A stretch of 64,000 nucleotides of DNA from Pantoea vagans (GTDB lineage Bacteria; Pseudomonadota; Gammaproteobacteria; Enterobacterales; Enterobacteriaceae). The position numbers and the translations under genes were made by a program. How positions within the stretch are numbered: the first letter of the stretch is position 1; the number at the start of each line of letters is the position of its first letter. Shown here one piece after another: positions 37,084 through 51,179 of this stretch. Under the pieces are notes generated by a model, which was not told the origin of the DNA, made no database searches, and was given only the letters and a program-made list of their open reading frames with translations. Location: the NCBI RefSeq assembly GCF_001506165.1, contig NZ_CP011427.1, forward strand, positions 1,302,001-1,366,000. The letters are read 5' to 3'.

Positions 37084-37560
37084 TTAGCAGATTATTTTCA
37101 TAACGTTACCATTATGCAGCTTGCGGTAATCCGCCACATCCAGCACCACGGATTTCTCCAACAGGCCAGCATTAAAGGCAATTTCGTCGTAGCGTTCGAA
37201 CAGCATGGGGTCAACCACCAACTGCAAATCCGGATGGAAACTGAAGGGCGGAATGGCACCGAACACACAGCCGGTTAAGGCATCCACTTCTGCCGGAGAA
37301 GCCAAGGAAGCGCGACGGCCACCCACCGCTTCAGCGACTTTGCTCAGGTCTGCTTGTTGGTCAGCGGGTAAGATCGCCAGTACGTGCTGTTTGATGCCGT
37401 TGCCTTTCACATGGCACACCAGCGCTTTGGCCCCTTGTCCCACCTCTGTCCCGCGGATGGCGGCCACTGCCTCACACTTCCCGGTCGCTTCATGTTCCAT
37501 GAGTCGGTAACGAGCGTTGTGCTGATCGAGCAGGGCGAGTAGTTTTTCATGAGTGGTCAT
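37084..37560 (-). CDS. yeaK: YbaK/ProX-family aminoacyl-tRNA deacylase, YeaK-like
   Basis: At 158 residues this is a single-domain trans-editing protein that hydrolyses mischarged aminoacyl-tRNA. Motifs HEATGKCEAVAAIRG, GQGAKALVCHVKG with the conserved Lys, LPADQQADLSKVAEAVGG and GAIPPFSFH agree well with E. coli YeaK as I remember it. Its first 14 bp overlap the 3' end of hipB and it follows hipB without a gap, so the three genes are probably one transcript. Its exact amino-acid specificity cannot be told here. Confidence 0.87.
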   Translation of the reverse strand: MTTHEKLLALLDQHNARYRLMEHEATGKCEAVAAIRGTEVGQGAKALVCHVKGNGIKQHVLAILPADQQADLSKVAEAVGGRRASLASPAEVDALTGCVFGAIPPFSFHPDLQLVVDPMLFERYDEIAFNAGLLEKSVVLDVADYRKLHNGNVMKIIC

Positions 37561-37882
37561 GAGACTCTCCGTGTTGAATAAGATTGGTGAGTAGTACCTG
37601 CATCATATGTGTCTGGCGAGGCAACAAACCCAGCTTCAATCCTAGCGGCTTAAAAGCGCGATTCAATGTCGTCAACGTTATGCTCTCTTTGTCCTGTTCG
37701 ACATCGGATAAAGTGCGGCGGCTGATCCCCGCTAAGCTGGCATAGCGATCCTGTGAAAATCCCAGCACCTTTTTACGAAGCTGCATTAAGAGTTGACCAT
37801 GGGTTAACTTCTCCTCAATGAACTGCTGTAGAAGGTCCAATAACATGGCTTCTCGTTCAAAAGGCGTCATCGTTTTCTTCAT
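37547..37882 (-). CDS. hipB: HipB-like antitoxin, XRE-type DNA-binding protein
   Basis: The 111-residue protein has a helix-turn-helix (VLGFSQDRYASLAGISRRTLSDVEQDKE split across residues 40-68) of the XRE family. It should neutralise HipA and repress the operon. It starts at ATG 37882, overlapping the hipA stop (ATGA), so it is translated after hipA. That is the reverse of the usual hipB-hipA order. The tail (GESHDHS) is short and polar. Confidence 0.88.
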   Translation of the reverse strand: MKKTMTPFEREAMLLDLLQQFIEEKLTHGQLLMQLRKKVLGFSQDRYASLAGISRRTLSDVEQDKESITLTTLNRAFKPLGLKLGLLPRQTHMMQVLLTNLIQHGESHDHS

Positions 37883-39195
37883 AACTGCCACCCAGCAATG
37901 CGTTCATCCAGATAATTAAAGCCAATACCGGGCATTTCCAGAATAGATTGCGGTACGCCGCGATCGGCAAGTCGTCCTTTCAATCCAGTAAGTTTATTGG
38001 CTAACTCACCTAAGCTTTTCAATAGTGTTGCTTCAGGAATGAGATCGTCCAGTTGATGTGCAATCAATTGCCAATTGTAGTGGCCACCCTCTTCATAAGG
38101 TGAGCCCCACTGAGTGGTGCGCACCACGCCCTCAGGATCGGCTTTCATCGGGGCAAAGTCATAAACCGGTGCAAGCCACATTCCTGCCGATTTCTTGAGA
38201 ATGGCACTGTTACGCCCATGATTATCTGAATTACCAAATGCAATATTGAGCATGTCGCGTTTAACCCATTCACTGACCAACTTTTCTCGATGTTCTCCAG
38301 TCAGCGCTAATCGATCAACCAGGCATCGAATGACCTCAAAATGATTGAGATAACTCCCCGGCGATTTTTTGATCAGCGAATAGATGGATTCCAGCCCGTA
38401 CATCACTTTTCTATTTTCAACAAACGCGATATCGAATCGTGGTAGCCAAAGAGAAGGGTATCTTTCACCTTCGCACAACAGCATTGCCTGGGTATCAATC
38501 GTGTCGATGCCCATGGCCTGTAACTCATGATAGAAATGATATTCCGCACGCAGAATGTCACAGTCGATTGGGCTGCGTGTACCACGCGGATACTTGACCA
38601 GATACGGGGTATCCTGGTTTTGTTGATCGTCTTGCCAAGTATCAATCCATACTTCGCTTTTCGTATTTCGCCTTAAAAGTAGTTTTGGCGCTTCCCCACC
38701 AGCACCTGTTGCGCCGCCGCTGGCAGCGCCCATTTGTTGTGCATATTCAAGAAAATCACTGTCTCTCTCAATCGCCCATTCGGCAGGAAAACGTCGAGTT
38801 TTGAGTTGGCTATTTTCTGGCAATTGGGGAAGGGAATCTTTGATACGCAAATTTCCAACAGGCGCAATAGTTCCGGCTTTTAACAGTGCGTAATCTTGCT
38901 CAGCCGACGATTTTCCCTGTAATCCAAGATGTTGAATCCAGTAACGTCTGCTTGCACCCGCAGGAACAATATCATCAAGGAAGCTAAACCAGGGCTGCGC
39001 AAAATGGCTGCCAATTAGCATGACGGGGTAGTTCAGGCTGCAGCTTGCGATATCGTTTCGGTCGAGTTGCTCGGCTGCATAATTGAAGTCATAGGCAAGC
39101 AATGTGGCGCTTTCACGCCCCTTAGACGGCTCTTTAACATCAAGCTCGGCAGCGTCGTGCCATTGTCCATCAAGGTAAAGCTGTAGGGTAAGCAT
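37879..39195 (-). CDS. hipA: HipA-like serine/threonine kinase toxin
   Basis: The 438-residue protein carries the HipA kinase core. A glycine-rich loop, ASGGATGAGGEAPKLLL (residues 158-174), resembles the ejectable P-loop; Lys201 in LVKYPRG could bind ATP; the catalytic segment NIAFGNSDNHGRNSAIL (residues 317-333) holds the catalytic Asp324; and VYDFAP provides the metal-binding Asp346. HipA-type toxins phosphorylate proteins, in E. coli glutamyl-tRNA synthetase, causing growth arrest. All catalytic positions appear intact. The gene is followed by hipB and yeaK with overlaps and preceded by three palindromic operators. The glycine-rich loop is longer than in E. coli HipA. Confidence 0.88.
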   Translation of the reverse strand: MLTLQLYLDGQWHDAAELDVKEPSKGRESATLLAYDFNYAAEQLDRNDIASCSLNYPVMLIGSHFAQPWFSFLDDIVPAGASRRYWIQHLGLQGKSSAEQDYALLKAGTIAPVGNLRIKDSLPQLPENSQLKTRRFPAEWAIERDSDFLEYAQQMGAASGGATGAGGEAPKLLLRRNTKSEVWIDTWQDDQQNQDTPYLVKYPRGTRSPIDCDILRAEYHFYHELQAMGIDTIDTQAMLLCEGERYPSLWLPRFDIAFVENRKVMYGLESIYSLIKKSPGSYLNHFEVIRCLVDRLALTGEHREKLVSEWVKRDMLNIAFGNSDNHGRNSAILKKSAGMWLAPVYDFAPMKADPEGVVRTTQWGSPYEEGGHYNWQLIAHQLDDLIPEATLLKSLGELANKLTGLKGRLADRGVPQSILEMPGIGFNYLDERIAGWQL

Positions 39196-39207
39196 GCTGA
39201 ACCTCCA

Positions 39208-39309
39208 TTGAGCAGTATGTTGCTCAATTTTAGCTAGCTTTATCTTTTTTGAGAAGCATGCTGCTCAAAATCGCCATAAAAAGCCAATTCTGAGCAGCAT
39301 AGTGCACAA
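39208..39309 (-). promoter_or_regulatory. three palindromic operators with 41-bp spacing upstream of hipA
   Basis: TTGAGCAGTATGTTGCTCAA (39208-39227), TTGAGAAGCATGCTGCTCAA (39249-39268) and CTGAGCAGCATAGTGCACAA (39290-39309) share a 20-bp dyad of the form TTGAGCA-N6-TGCTCAA. Their centres are 41 bp apart, close to four helical turns, so bound repressor dimers would face the same side. The array spans the likely hipA promoter, between the hipA ATG at 39195 and the end of hisI at 39314. HipB autoregulation through these sites is inferred. Confidence 0.8.
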
Positions 39310-39313
39310 TCTG

Positions 39314-39918
39314 TTACTTATGACGTGCACGCAGGTTATTGATAATGGTGCTCAAATCCAGGTCCTGATCCTGCAACAGCACCATCAGGTGATACAGCAG
39401 GTCAGAGGCTTCATTGGTCAGCTCATGGCGGTCATTCACTGTGGCCGCTAATGCAGTTTCCACACCTTCCTCACCCACTTTCTGCGCGATGCGCTTTGTG
39501 CCGCTGGCGTACAGTTTTGCGGTGTAAGAGCTTTCCGGATCGGCACTCTTACGTGAAGCCAGCAGCTGCTCCAGCTGATACAGGAACGCCCAATCAGGTG
39601 CGGCAGGCGAGAAGCAGCTTGATGTGCCCAAGTGGCAGGTCGGCCCAATCGGATTCGCCAGCACCAACAGCGTATCGTTATCGCAATCAGGTGTGATGCT
39701 CGCCACCTGCAGGAAGTGACCTGAGGTTTCACCTTTGGTCCACAAGCGGTTTTTGGTGCGCGAGAAGAAGGTGACGTTGCCTTCCGCCAGCGTCTTTTGC
39801 AGCGCTTCCTCATTCATATAACCGTGCATCAGCACTTCGCCAGAGACATTGTGCTGGACGATAACAGGCATCATGCCCGCGGTTTTGGCCCAATCCAGTT
39901 TGGCCAGTTGTTCTGCAG

Positions 39919-39925
<7 letters not shown>
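39314..39925 (-). CDS. hisI: bifunctional phosphoribosyl-AMP cyclohydrolase / phosphoribosyl-ATP diphosphatase
   Basis: The 203-residue fusion performs steps two and three of histidine synthesis. The N-terminal cyclohydrolase has [18 protein letters not shown], the metal-binding DCDNDTLL and [15 protein letters not shown]; the C-terminal MazG-like diphosphatase has [14 protein letters not shown] and [11 protein letters not shown]. It is the last gene of the his operon and overlaps hisF by 7 bp. Confidence 0.96.
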
Positions 39926-45442
<5,517 letters not shown>

Positions 45443-45446
45443 GCTG

Positions 45447-46346
45447 TTACTCCAACATTTTTTCGATTGGCAGTACGAGGATTGAGCTGGCACCCAGCGC
45501 TTTCAGTTTTTCCATGGTTTCCCAGAACAGGGTTTCGCTGCTGACCATGTGCATCGCGACGCGGCTGACTTCACCTGCCAGCGGCAACACGGTAGGGCGC
45601 TCGGCACCTGGCAGCAGGGCAATGACTTCTTCCAGACGTTCGCTTGGCGCGTGCAGCATGATGTACTTAGATTCACGCGCTTTAATCACGCCCTGAATAC
45701 GCGTCATCATTTTGTCGATCAGTTCTTGTTTCGCCGCTGGCAACTCGCCGTCACGCTGAATGAGCACCGCTTTAGAACGGTAGATCACTTCTACTTCACG
45801 CAGGCCGTTGGCTTCCAGCGTGGCACCGGTAGACACCAGGTCACAAATCGCATCCGCCAGACCAGCGCGTGGCGCCACTTCAACCGAGCCGTTTAGCAGG
45901 CAGGATTTGAAAGAAACGCCTTGTTTATCAAGGTATTTCTTCAGCAGGTGTGGATAAGAGGTGGCAATACGTGAGTTTTGCAGGCACTGTGGACCGGTGT
46001 ATTCGGCATCCACTGGCATCGCCAGGGACAGACGGCAACCGCCGAAATCGAGGCGACGCAGGGTGAAGTAACGTGGATCTTCGCCTTGCGCGCGGCGGTC
46101 CAGCAGCTCTTCTTCTAATACGTTTTCACCGACGATTCCGAGATCAACCACACCGTCCATCACCAGGCCTGGGATATCGTCATCACGCACGCGCAGGATA
46201 TCGATAGGCATGTTCTCCGCAAACGCAATCAGACGCTGCTGCTGAAGGTTAATTTTGATACCGCAGCGGGCCAGCAATTCGCGTGATTCATCACTTAAAC
46301 GGCCAGATTTCTGCATAGCTATGCGAATACGGGTGTTATCTAACAT
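45447..46346 (-). CDS. hisG: ATP phosphoribosyltransferase
   Basis: HisG commits ATP and PRPP to histidine synthesis and is inhibited by histidine. This is the long form with a C-terminal regulatory ACT-like domain (299 residues). The PRPP site [18 protein letters not shown] is clear. The start is ATG 46346 ([16 protein letters not shown] follows); an upstream in-frame ATG at 46367 is within the attenuator leader. Confidence 0.97.
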   Translation of the reverse strand: MLDNTRIRIAMQKSGRLSDESRELLARCGIKINLQQQRLIAFAENMPIDILRVRDDDIPGLVMDGVVDLGIVGENVLEEELLDRRAQGEDPRYFTLRRLDFGGCRLSLAMPVDAEYTGPQCLQNSRIATSYPHLLKKYLDKQGVSFKSCLLNGSVEVAPRAGLADAICDLVSTGATLEANGLREVEVIYRSKAVLIQRDGELPAAKQELIDKMMTRIQGVIKARESKYIMLHAPSERLEEVIALLPGAERPTVLPLAGEVSRVAMHMVSSETLFWETMEKLKALGASSILVLPIEKMLE

Positions 46347-46402
46347 GTTTCCTGTCCTCTTATTCAATCCTGTCTGAACTCAGTTGGGTTGCGTCCGCCC
46401 AT

Positions 46403-46434
46403 AAAAAAAACCCCGGAAGATGATCTTCCGGGGG
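46403..46434 (-). terminator. his attenuator terminator
   Basis: On the minus strand CCCCCGGAAGATCATCTTCCGGGG is followed by eight T residues, 36 bp before the hisG start. It is the terminator arm of the classic his attenuator and is released when ribosomes stall at the histidine codons of the leader peptide. Confidence 0.93.
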
Positions 46435-46497
46435 CTCTCTTTGCGTTCGCACCACTGGAAGATCCTAATCGTCTCCCAGCACACATCGCCTGAAAGA

Positions 46498-46545
46498 CTA
46501 GTCAGGATGATGGTGATGATGGTGGTTGAACTGAACGCGTGTCAT
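46498..46545 (-). CDS. hisL: his operon leader peptide
   Basis: A 15-codon peptide MTRVQFNHHHHHHPD with six consecutive His codons; E. coli HisL has seven and is otherwise nearly the same. Slow translation for want of charged His-tRNA lets the antiterminator form. It was too short to be listed by length but is unambiguous by sequence and place. Confidence 0.95.
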   Translation of the reverse strand: MTRVQFNHHHHHHPD

Positions 46546-46588
46546 AGTAAATTCCGTTGCTGAATGAGTATTCATTTGCGTGCTGATT

Positions 46589-46617
46589 AACCTAACGGAG
46601 ATAGCCGCTTTTGGCAA
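46589..46617 (-). promoter_or_regulatory. his operon promoter
   Basis: On the minus strand TTGCCA (46617-46612) and TAGGTT (46594-46589) are separated by 17 bp. The -10 TAGGTT is the same as in the E. coli his promoter as I recall it, and the spacing to hisL is about 43 bp. Confidence 0.8.
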
Positions 46618-46725
46618 CCCTTTTTTAACGTCAGTTCTCGGAACCTTCCGCAACAGTTTGCGCTGGTTTGCCATACGCGCTGGGACTAAGATGAAGTGTC
46701 TTAGCGCTGTAAAGCAGGAGTCGGT

Positions 46726-47553
46726 ATGAAAAAAGTCGCGATTGTAGGTCTGGGATGGCTCGGTATGCCGCTGGCAATGGCGTTAACGGCACGCGGCTGG
46801 CAGGTCACCGGCAGCAAAACGTCCCCGGATGGTGTCGATGCTGCACGTCGCTGCGGGATTGAGGCGTTTCAACTGGTGCTGACACCCGAGATCGAGTGTG
46901 AAGCAGATGAGTTAGCTACGCTGATGGCGGTGGATGCGCTGGTGGTGACCTTACCTGCCAACCGCACCGTACAGGGTGGCGAAGATTACATGCAAGCGGT
47001 GCAGAACGTGGTCGATACCGCCTTAGCACATAAAGTCCCCCGCATTATTTTTACCAGCTCGTCATCGGTGTACGGCACCGGTTCCGGCGTGATGAAGGAG
47101 AGTAGTGCGCTTCAACCTGAAAGCGTCGCCGGTAAAACACTGGTAGAGCTAGAAAACTGGCTGCACGATCTGCCTGGCACCAGCGTCGATGTTGTGCGCC
47201 TCGCCGGGTTAGTCGGACCGAATCGCCATCCAGGGCGTTTCCTGGCAGGTAAAACCGGGTTGGATAATGGTGGTCACGCCGTCAATCTGGTGCACCTGGA
47301 TGATGTGGTGGATGCGATTGTGCTGTTGCTACAAACACCGAAGGGCGGCCGGGTGTATAACCTCTGTGCCTCGAAACACCCCGCACGTGATGACTTTTAT
47401 CCGTTTGTTTCCAAACAGCTTGGCTTGGTGCCACCGACGTTTGCGGCTGAGGCTGAGCGAACAGCTGGCAAAGTGGTGGATGGCTCGAAGATTTGCAACG
47501 AGCTAGGGTTTGAGTACAGCTATGATGACCCGATGAAGATGCCGTTAGAGTGA
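46726..47553 (+). CDS. yeeZ: NAD(P)-dependent epimerase/dehydratase-like protein YeeZ
   Basis: The 275-residue protein has a Rossmann nucleotide-binding start VAIVGLGWLGMPLAMAL, the short-chain dehydrogenase-like IIFTSSSSVYGTGSG segment, and VVRLAGLVGPNRHPGRFLAG. It is the conserved neighbour of hisG in Enterobacterales, divergent from the his operon, and its function is not established. GCAGGAG precedes the ATG. The 3' half (47161 onwards) has a decayed second copy at 48895. Confidence 0.9.
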   Translation: MKKVAIVGLGWLGMPLAMALTARGWQVTGSKTSPDGVDAARRCGIEAFQLVLTPEIECEADELATLMAVDALVVTLPANRTVQGGEDYMQAVQNVVDTALAHKVPRIIFTSSSSVYGTGSGVMKESSALQPESVAGKTLVELENWLHDLPGTSVDVVRLAGLVGPNRHPGRFLAGKTGLDNGGHAVNLVHLDDVVDAIVLLLQTPKGGRVYNLCASKHPARDDFYPFVSKQLGLVPPTFAAEAERTAGKVVDGSKICNELGFEYSYDDPMKMPLE

Positions 47554-47757
47554 TTTGTGGGTTAATTGCGCTGTTATAGGGCAGCGCATTAATAGAAACC
47601 GAACGTATGAGTCGAACATTAAATTATTCATGTAGTAACTTAATTCGAATGTTGGCGATTATAGCCCTGAAAACCCGCAATCTTAAGCGAAAAAAATTAC
47701 CCATAATTTAGTAAAGATATTGGTGCCTATTCTTTAGGGAAGCGTTAACATAACGAC
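47554..47757. other. 204-bp AT-rich gap after yeeZ
   Basis: No gene or clear terminator was seen. The first 60 bp, including GGGCAGCGCATTAATAGAAA, resemble the bases after the yeeZ remnant near 49300, suggesting the duplication extends past the stop codon. The remainder probably holds the acyltransferase promoter. Confidence 0.5.
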
Positions 47758-48837
47758 ATGATACTTACCCAAAGATATGGCGAATTTATGGATAATCGCA
47801 ATTGTACGATTGACTGTTTTAGGGCAATGGCCGTTATTCTGGTTTCTTTCTATCACGTATATCGACACATAAACCCTAATTTTACTGTATTAGGATTGAA
47901 TGTTTACAATCCCATTTTAAACGGATGGATGGGGGTTGGTATATTTTTTGTTATATCTGGATATTGTATGGGGATGGCAACAAACTCCATGCAGTCCAGA
48001 GGGGTAACCTTAACCTTATATAGGAAATACCTCGCAAAAAGATTCTTTAGAATCTCAGTCCCATATTATTTTGCGGTAATTTTTTGGATAGTAGCAGTCA
48101 ATATATTTCACTTATTACCCAAAAGCGCAGGTTTGATAGATATTTTTACGCATGTTTTATATATTCACAATTTTAACATTAAAACAATGTATTCTATCTC
48201 GGGTGTGTTTTGGTCACTAGCTGTAGAAATGCAGTTTTATTTAATGCTGCCAGTGCTAATGGTAATCTTCAATAGTGATATCAAGAGGGTGTTGCTTGTC
48301 ATATTTCTTTTCGGATTGTCATTGTCCATCCATCTAATCGCATCTGATAATGTTATTTTGACGTGGGGTATTGCATCTTATCTCTATGTTTTTATTTTAG
48401 GGTGGGTTCTTTATCTGAAAAAAGATGCTCTCAAGGGTTACTTAAGTGGCAGGGCACAGTTATATTTCTTGATTGCTCTGTATGTATCAATGATGTGTAT
48501 AGATCCAATTTATATCAAGGTTAATAAGTTTTATGAGCTTTTGGTTTCATCAGTGTTTGGTTTGCTAATGGTTTCTGTTATGAGTCAAAGTATCACGCAA
48601 AACCTTCGAAATTCATTTTTCGTAAGATTTTTTTCATGGATTGGAAGAATGTCATTTTCTATATATCTTTATAATTACATTTATGTAGCATTTGGCTTTC
48701 CATCCAAAAGTTCATATGGTATTCCTCTGGTCGCATTTATTTTAGTCTTTGGGATTTTTATGTATTATATGGTGGAAAGTCCATATGAAATTATTAGAAA
48801 AAGAAATTTCAATAGTAGTGCAATGAGCACCAAATAA
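47758..48837 (+). CDS. acyltransferase family 3 membrane protein, probable glycan O-acetyltransferase
   Basis: The 359-residue protein has about ten hydrophobic helices and the acyltransferase_3 signatures: IDCFRAMAVILVSFYHVYRH near the N-terminus, GWMGVGIFFVISGYCMG, and VFWSLAVEMQFYLMLPVLMV. Members such as OafA acetylate O-antigen or EPS sugars. The gene is much more AT-rich than yeeZ and is followed by a yeeZ remnant, so acquisition by insertion is likely. Two starts are possible, 47758 and 47788 (MDNRNCTID); neither has a strong ribosome-binding site. The target glycan is not known. Confidence 0.87.
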   Translation: MILTQRYGEFMDNRNCTIDCFRAMAVILVSFYHVYRHINPNFTVLGLNVYNPILNGWMGVGIFFVISGYCMGMATNSMQSRGVTLTLYRKYLAKRFFRISVPYYFAVIFWIVAVNIFHLLPKSAGLIDIFTHVLYIHNFNIKTMYSISGVFWSLAVEMQFYLMLPVLMVIFNSDIKRVLLVIFLFGLSLSIHLIASDNVILTWGIASYLYVFILGWVLYLKKDALKGYLSGRAQLYFLIALYVSMMCIDPIYIKVNKFYELLVSSVFGLLMVSVMSQSITQNLRNSFFVRFFSWIGRMSFSIYLYNYIYVAFGFPSKSSYGIPLVAFILVFGIFMYYMVESPYEIIRKRNFNSSAMSTK

Positions 48838-48894
48838 CCCCCCCACCATCCCGTACAAACCAAGTGATAGGGCAGAGTAGCATCAATTCAGCCT

Positions 48895-49275
48895 CTGCAC
48901 GCTCTGATCGGCACCAACGTAGATGAATATATTAGACACCTCGGTGGGTTAGTCAGACCAAACCGCAATTCAGGACGTTCCTGGCGGGCAAAATAGGGCT
49001 GGATAATGGCTCGCACCTGTCTATCTGTTGCATCTTGTTGATGTTGTGAATGTAGTTTTACGGTGATCGTCCGGTTACCTAACCTTGCGCTTATGGACAC
49101 ACACTGCGCATGACGACTTTTATCCGTTTGTTTCAAAGCTGGTGGGATTAAGGCCCCCGACATTTGCGGCAGAGTAGGAGCGATACAGGTAAAGTGGTTG
49201 ATGGTGCGAAGATCTGCAATTAGCAGGGATTTGATTACCGTTATTTAGGCCTAGTAAAAATGCCGCTTTAGTGAT
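48895..49275 (+). pseudogene. decayed copy of the yeeZ 3' half
   Basis: The sequence aligns by eye with yeeZ 47161-47553: CTGCACG-TCTG, GGGTTAGTC-GACC, GGGCTGGATAATGG, GACTTTTATCCGTTTGTTTC, AAGTGGTTGATGG-GCGAAGAT and ATGCCGC-TTAG-GTGATT all recur in the same order. Frameshifts and stop codons (for example AAATAGGGC and AGAGTAGGAG) break the frame. With intact yeeZ it brackets the acyltransferase gene. No protein should be made. Confidence 0.85.
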
Positions 49276-49477
49276 TATGGAGTACTGAAATTTCATTGGA
49301 CAGCACATTAATAAAAGCTTATAAGGTAATTTTTTAAACTTACAATTTAAATTTTTTGAATGTTATTGAAAGTCAAAATTCACAACTTTACTTCACGTTA
49401 TGTTTACATGGGGTCGTATATTAATCAATGGATTATATAAAAGTAATCTTTAGTATTTTAACTGGAATTAACTTGTT

Positions 49478-49514
49478 AATTTGGAGGGCGTGCATAAAGT
49501 ATGCCCTCCAAATT
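49478..49514. terminator. hairpin terminator of the gtr operon
   Basis: AATTTGGAGGGC and GCCCTCCAAATT form a perfect 12-bp stem with a 13-base loop, 5 bp beyond the stop codon of the minus-strand gene. The T-tract is short, so the efficiency is uncertain. The 160 bp before it (49316-49477) are AT-rich and show nothing else. Confidence 0.75.
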
Positions 49515-49519
49515 TTATT

Positions 49520-50977
49520 CTAGAATGAAGTCGAACAATATTTTATTATGTAATTATTATTATCCCTCATAATAGAGCCATTTTGTGGCCAGCAAGGCAT
49601 GTTTTCTATTTTCGCATGATTCTCTTTTATAATACGATCATCAACACGCTGTAAACTCAAGAAGCTAGTCATGTTTATATATTGAACTATTCTGCTGTCA
49701 CCATACTGGAAGAATGACATCCCGAAGTTTTCGGAGTTATTTGGCTTCCATTTATTATTCAGAGGATCATTGCCATAAAAGTAAATTTTATCTCTTCTAG
49801 CTGAGAATGTTGGATACTGCCTGAAAAGGTCGCTCAGCATCATCTGGCTTAACTGGGTGTCTTGTTGATTTGTTACGTAATCTGCGTAAAACATCCTGTT
49901 TGAATTTGCTGAGCCTATACAAAGAAGGGTTAATGATACAGCGTAAAGAAATGTTCTTTCTACATCAAAAAATGTAATAACTACAAGTGCTGCAAAGCAA
50001 ATGGGCATCTGCGTAAGCGTTCTTGCAGGCAGCCATGATCCAGTAATTATATCCAGAGAAAATGGGAAAAGATAAACGCAAATTACAACAAGTACCGGAT
50101 AAATATTTTTTCTTGATATAGCATGCGCGATCACTGCAATTATTGAGCAAATTGTTATCCAATAGATCCCTAATCCGAAATGAGATTTGTTAGCCAACCT
50201 CCACTTTAAGTGGGTAAAAATCCCCTTCAAAACATTACTGGATGAATCCTTACCCCATGATGCCATATCGGTCAGGTACGATGTAGGAGGGATATGGGTT
50301 ATCCTTTGAACTAAATGTGTTGCAATTGAATAGAATGCATAAACAGAAATAATGAGAGACAAAAGGAAAAGTATCTTCTTTAATCCATTTTTCAATGATG
50401 AATTACCATTCATTGAATTAATGAGTTCTCTACTTAGTATTAAAGCCACTGGCATTAAAATGATGCTCTGATATATTGACATTGACATGATGCCCATGAC
50501 AATAAATGCAAGAGATTTGATTATCCATTTCAGTTCCCCATCAAAAACCATAGCCATTAATGTTGCCAGAAGTATCGAAATAGACAATGTGTCAGCTTGA
50601 TTCTGGAATTGAAATTGATATGCCAAAAGAGGAATTGATGCACAAATTATAGAGAAGCAAATTGATTTGTGCTTTTGCTCGAAGAGATAGGTTCCAGCTA
50701 ATGCTGTTGCAATACTTGTTATTACTATGGATAAGGCCATAGTAAAAAATGGTGCGAATGGTTCAGGAAGAATATATTTCCTAATGATGGCGTGGCCCCA
50801 TCTTCCAAGCTCAATTGTATGATGGTAATTATCAAAAAAGTCTTCATCAATTGATAAGGTGAAATGAGTTAGTTCGAACCCATACATGACGCAGTAAGAA
50901 ATAAATGCTGCGAAAAAAGCATATTTAAATGTATTAAGTTTTTCATGGTTAAAATCAATCGATTTACAAAGACTCAT
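49520..50977 (-). CDS. GtrII-family O-antigen glucosyltransferase
   Basis: The 485-residue AT-rich gene encodes a polytopic membrane protein with about nine to eleven helices. The early external loop has TLSIDEDFFDNYHHTIELGRWGH split at residues 38-60, with acidic residues of the kind required in Shigella GtrII, and the large C-terminal soluble part contains several Cys and aromatic residues. Length equals that of GtrII (486 as recalled). Such enzymes take glucose from undecaprenyl-phosphate-glucose in the periplasm and attach it to O-antigen. It follows gtrB and gtrA in the right order. The exact linkage is unknown, and other sugars are possible. Confidence 0.78.
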   Translation of the reverse strand: MSLCKSIDFNHEKLNTFKYAFFAAFISYCVMYGFELTHFTLSIDEDFFDNYHHTIELGRWGHAIIRKYILPEPFAPFFTMALSIVITSIATALAGTYLFEQKHKSICFSIICASIPLLAYQFQFQNQADTLSISILLATLMAMVFDGELKWIIKSLAFIVMGIMSMSIYQSIILMPVALILSRELINSMNGNSSLKNGLKKILFLLSLIISVYAFYSIATHLVQRITHIPPTSYLTDMASWGKDSSSNVLKGIFTHLKWRLANKSHFGLGIYWITICSIIAVIAHAISRKNIYPVLVVICVYLFPFSLDIITGSWLPARTLTQMPICFAALVVITFFDVERTFLYAVSLTLLCIGSANSNRMFYADYVTNQQDTQLSQMMLSDLFRQYPTFSARRDKIYFYGNDPLNNKWKPNNSENFGMSFFQYGDSRIVQYINMTSFLSLQRVDDRIIKENHAKIENMPCWPQNGSIMRDNNNYIIKYCSTSF

Positions 50978-51179
50978 GTGGGGTCCTTCTTAATGCTTCT
51001 GTAAGAATAATCATTGTTTTTTTGTGGGGCATGCAATTTCCATGATGTAACTCGTACTGTTTTAGCAGCAACGGCCTGGCTTTCAGGATGTAATTAAGCT
51101 TCACTATATTAATCCTCGAATTGATCTATCAAGCAATCTCATTTCTTATTGTCATCAGTATTGTAAGTTGATAAGCATG
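50978..51179. other. 202-bp gap between gtrB and the gtrII-like gene
   Basis: No gene is supported. The interval is AT-rich next to gtrB and moderately GC-rich in the middle. In phage-borne gtr operons the third gene follows more closely, so a separate promoter for the variable gene is possible. Confidence 0.4.

Noticed and set aside
46346..46367. Longer hisG start at 46367
   Set aside because: The extra seven residues do not match the family N-terminus, which begins at the ATG of 46346.
49520..50977. The polytopic 485-residue protein as the missing EPS polymerase
   Set aside because: Its gene follows gtrB and gtrA on the same strand, its length equals GtrII, and the early acidic loop and large C-terminal soluble domain fit a glucosyltransferase rather than Wzy.
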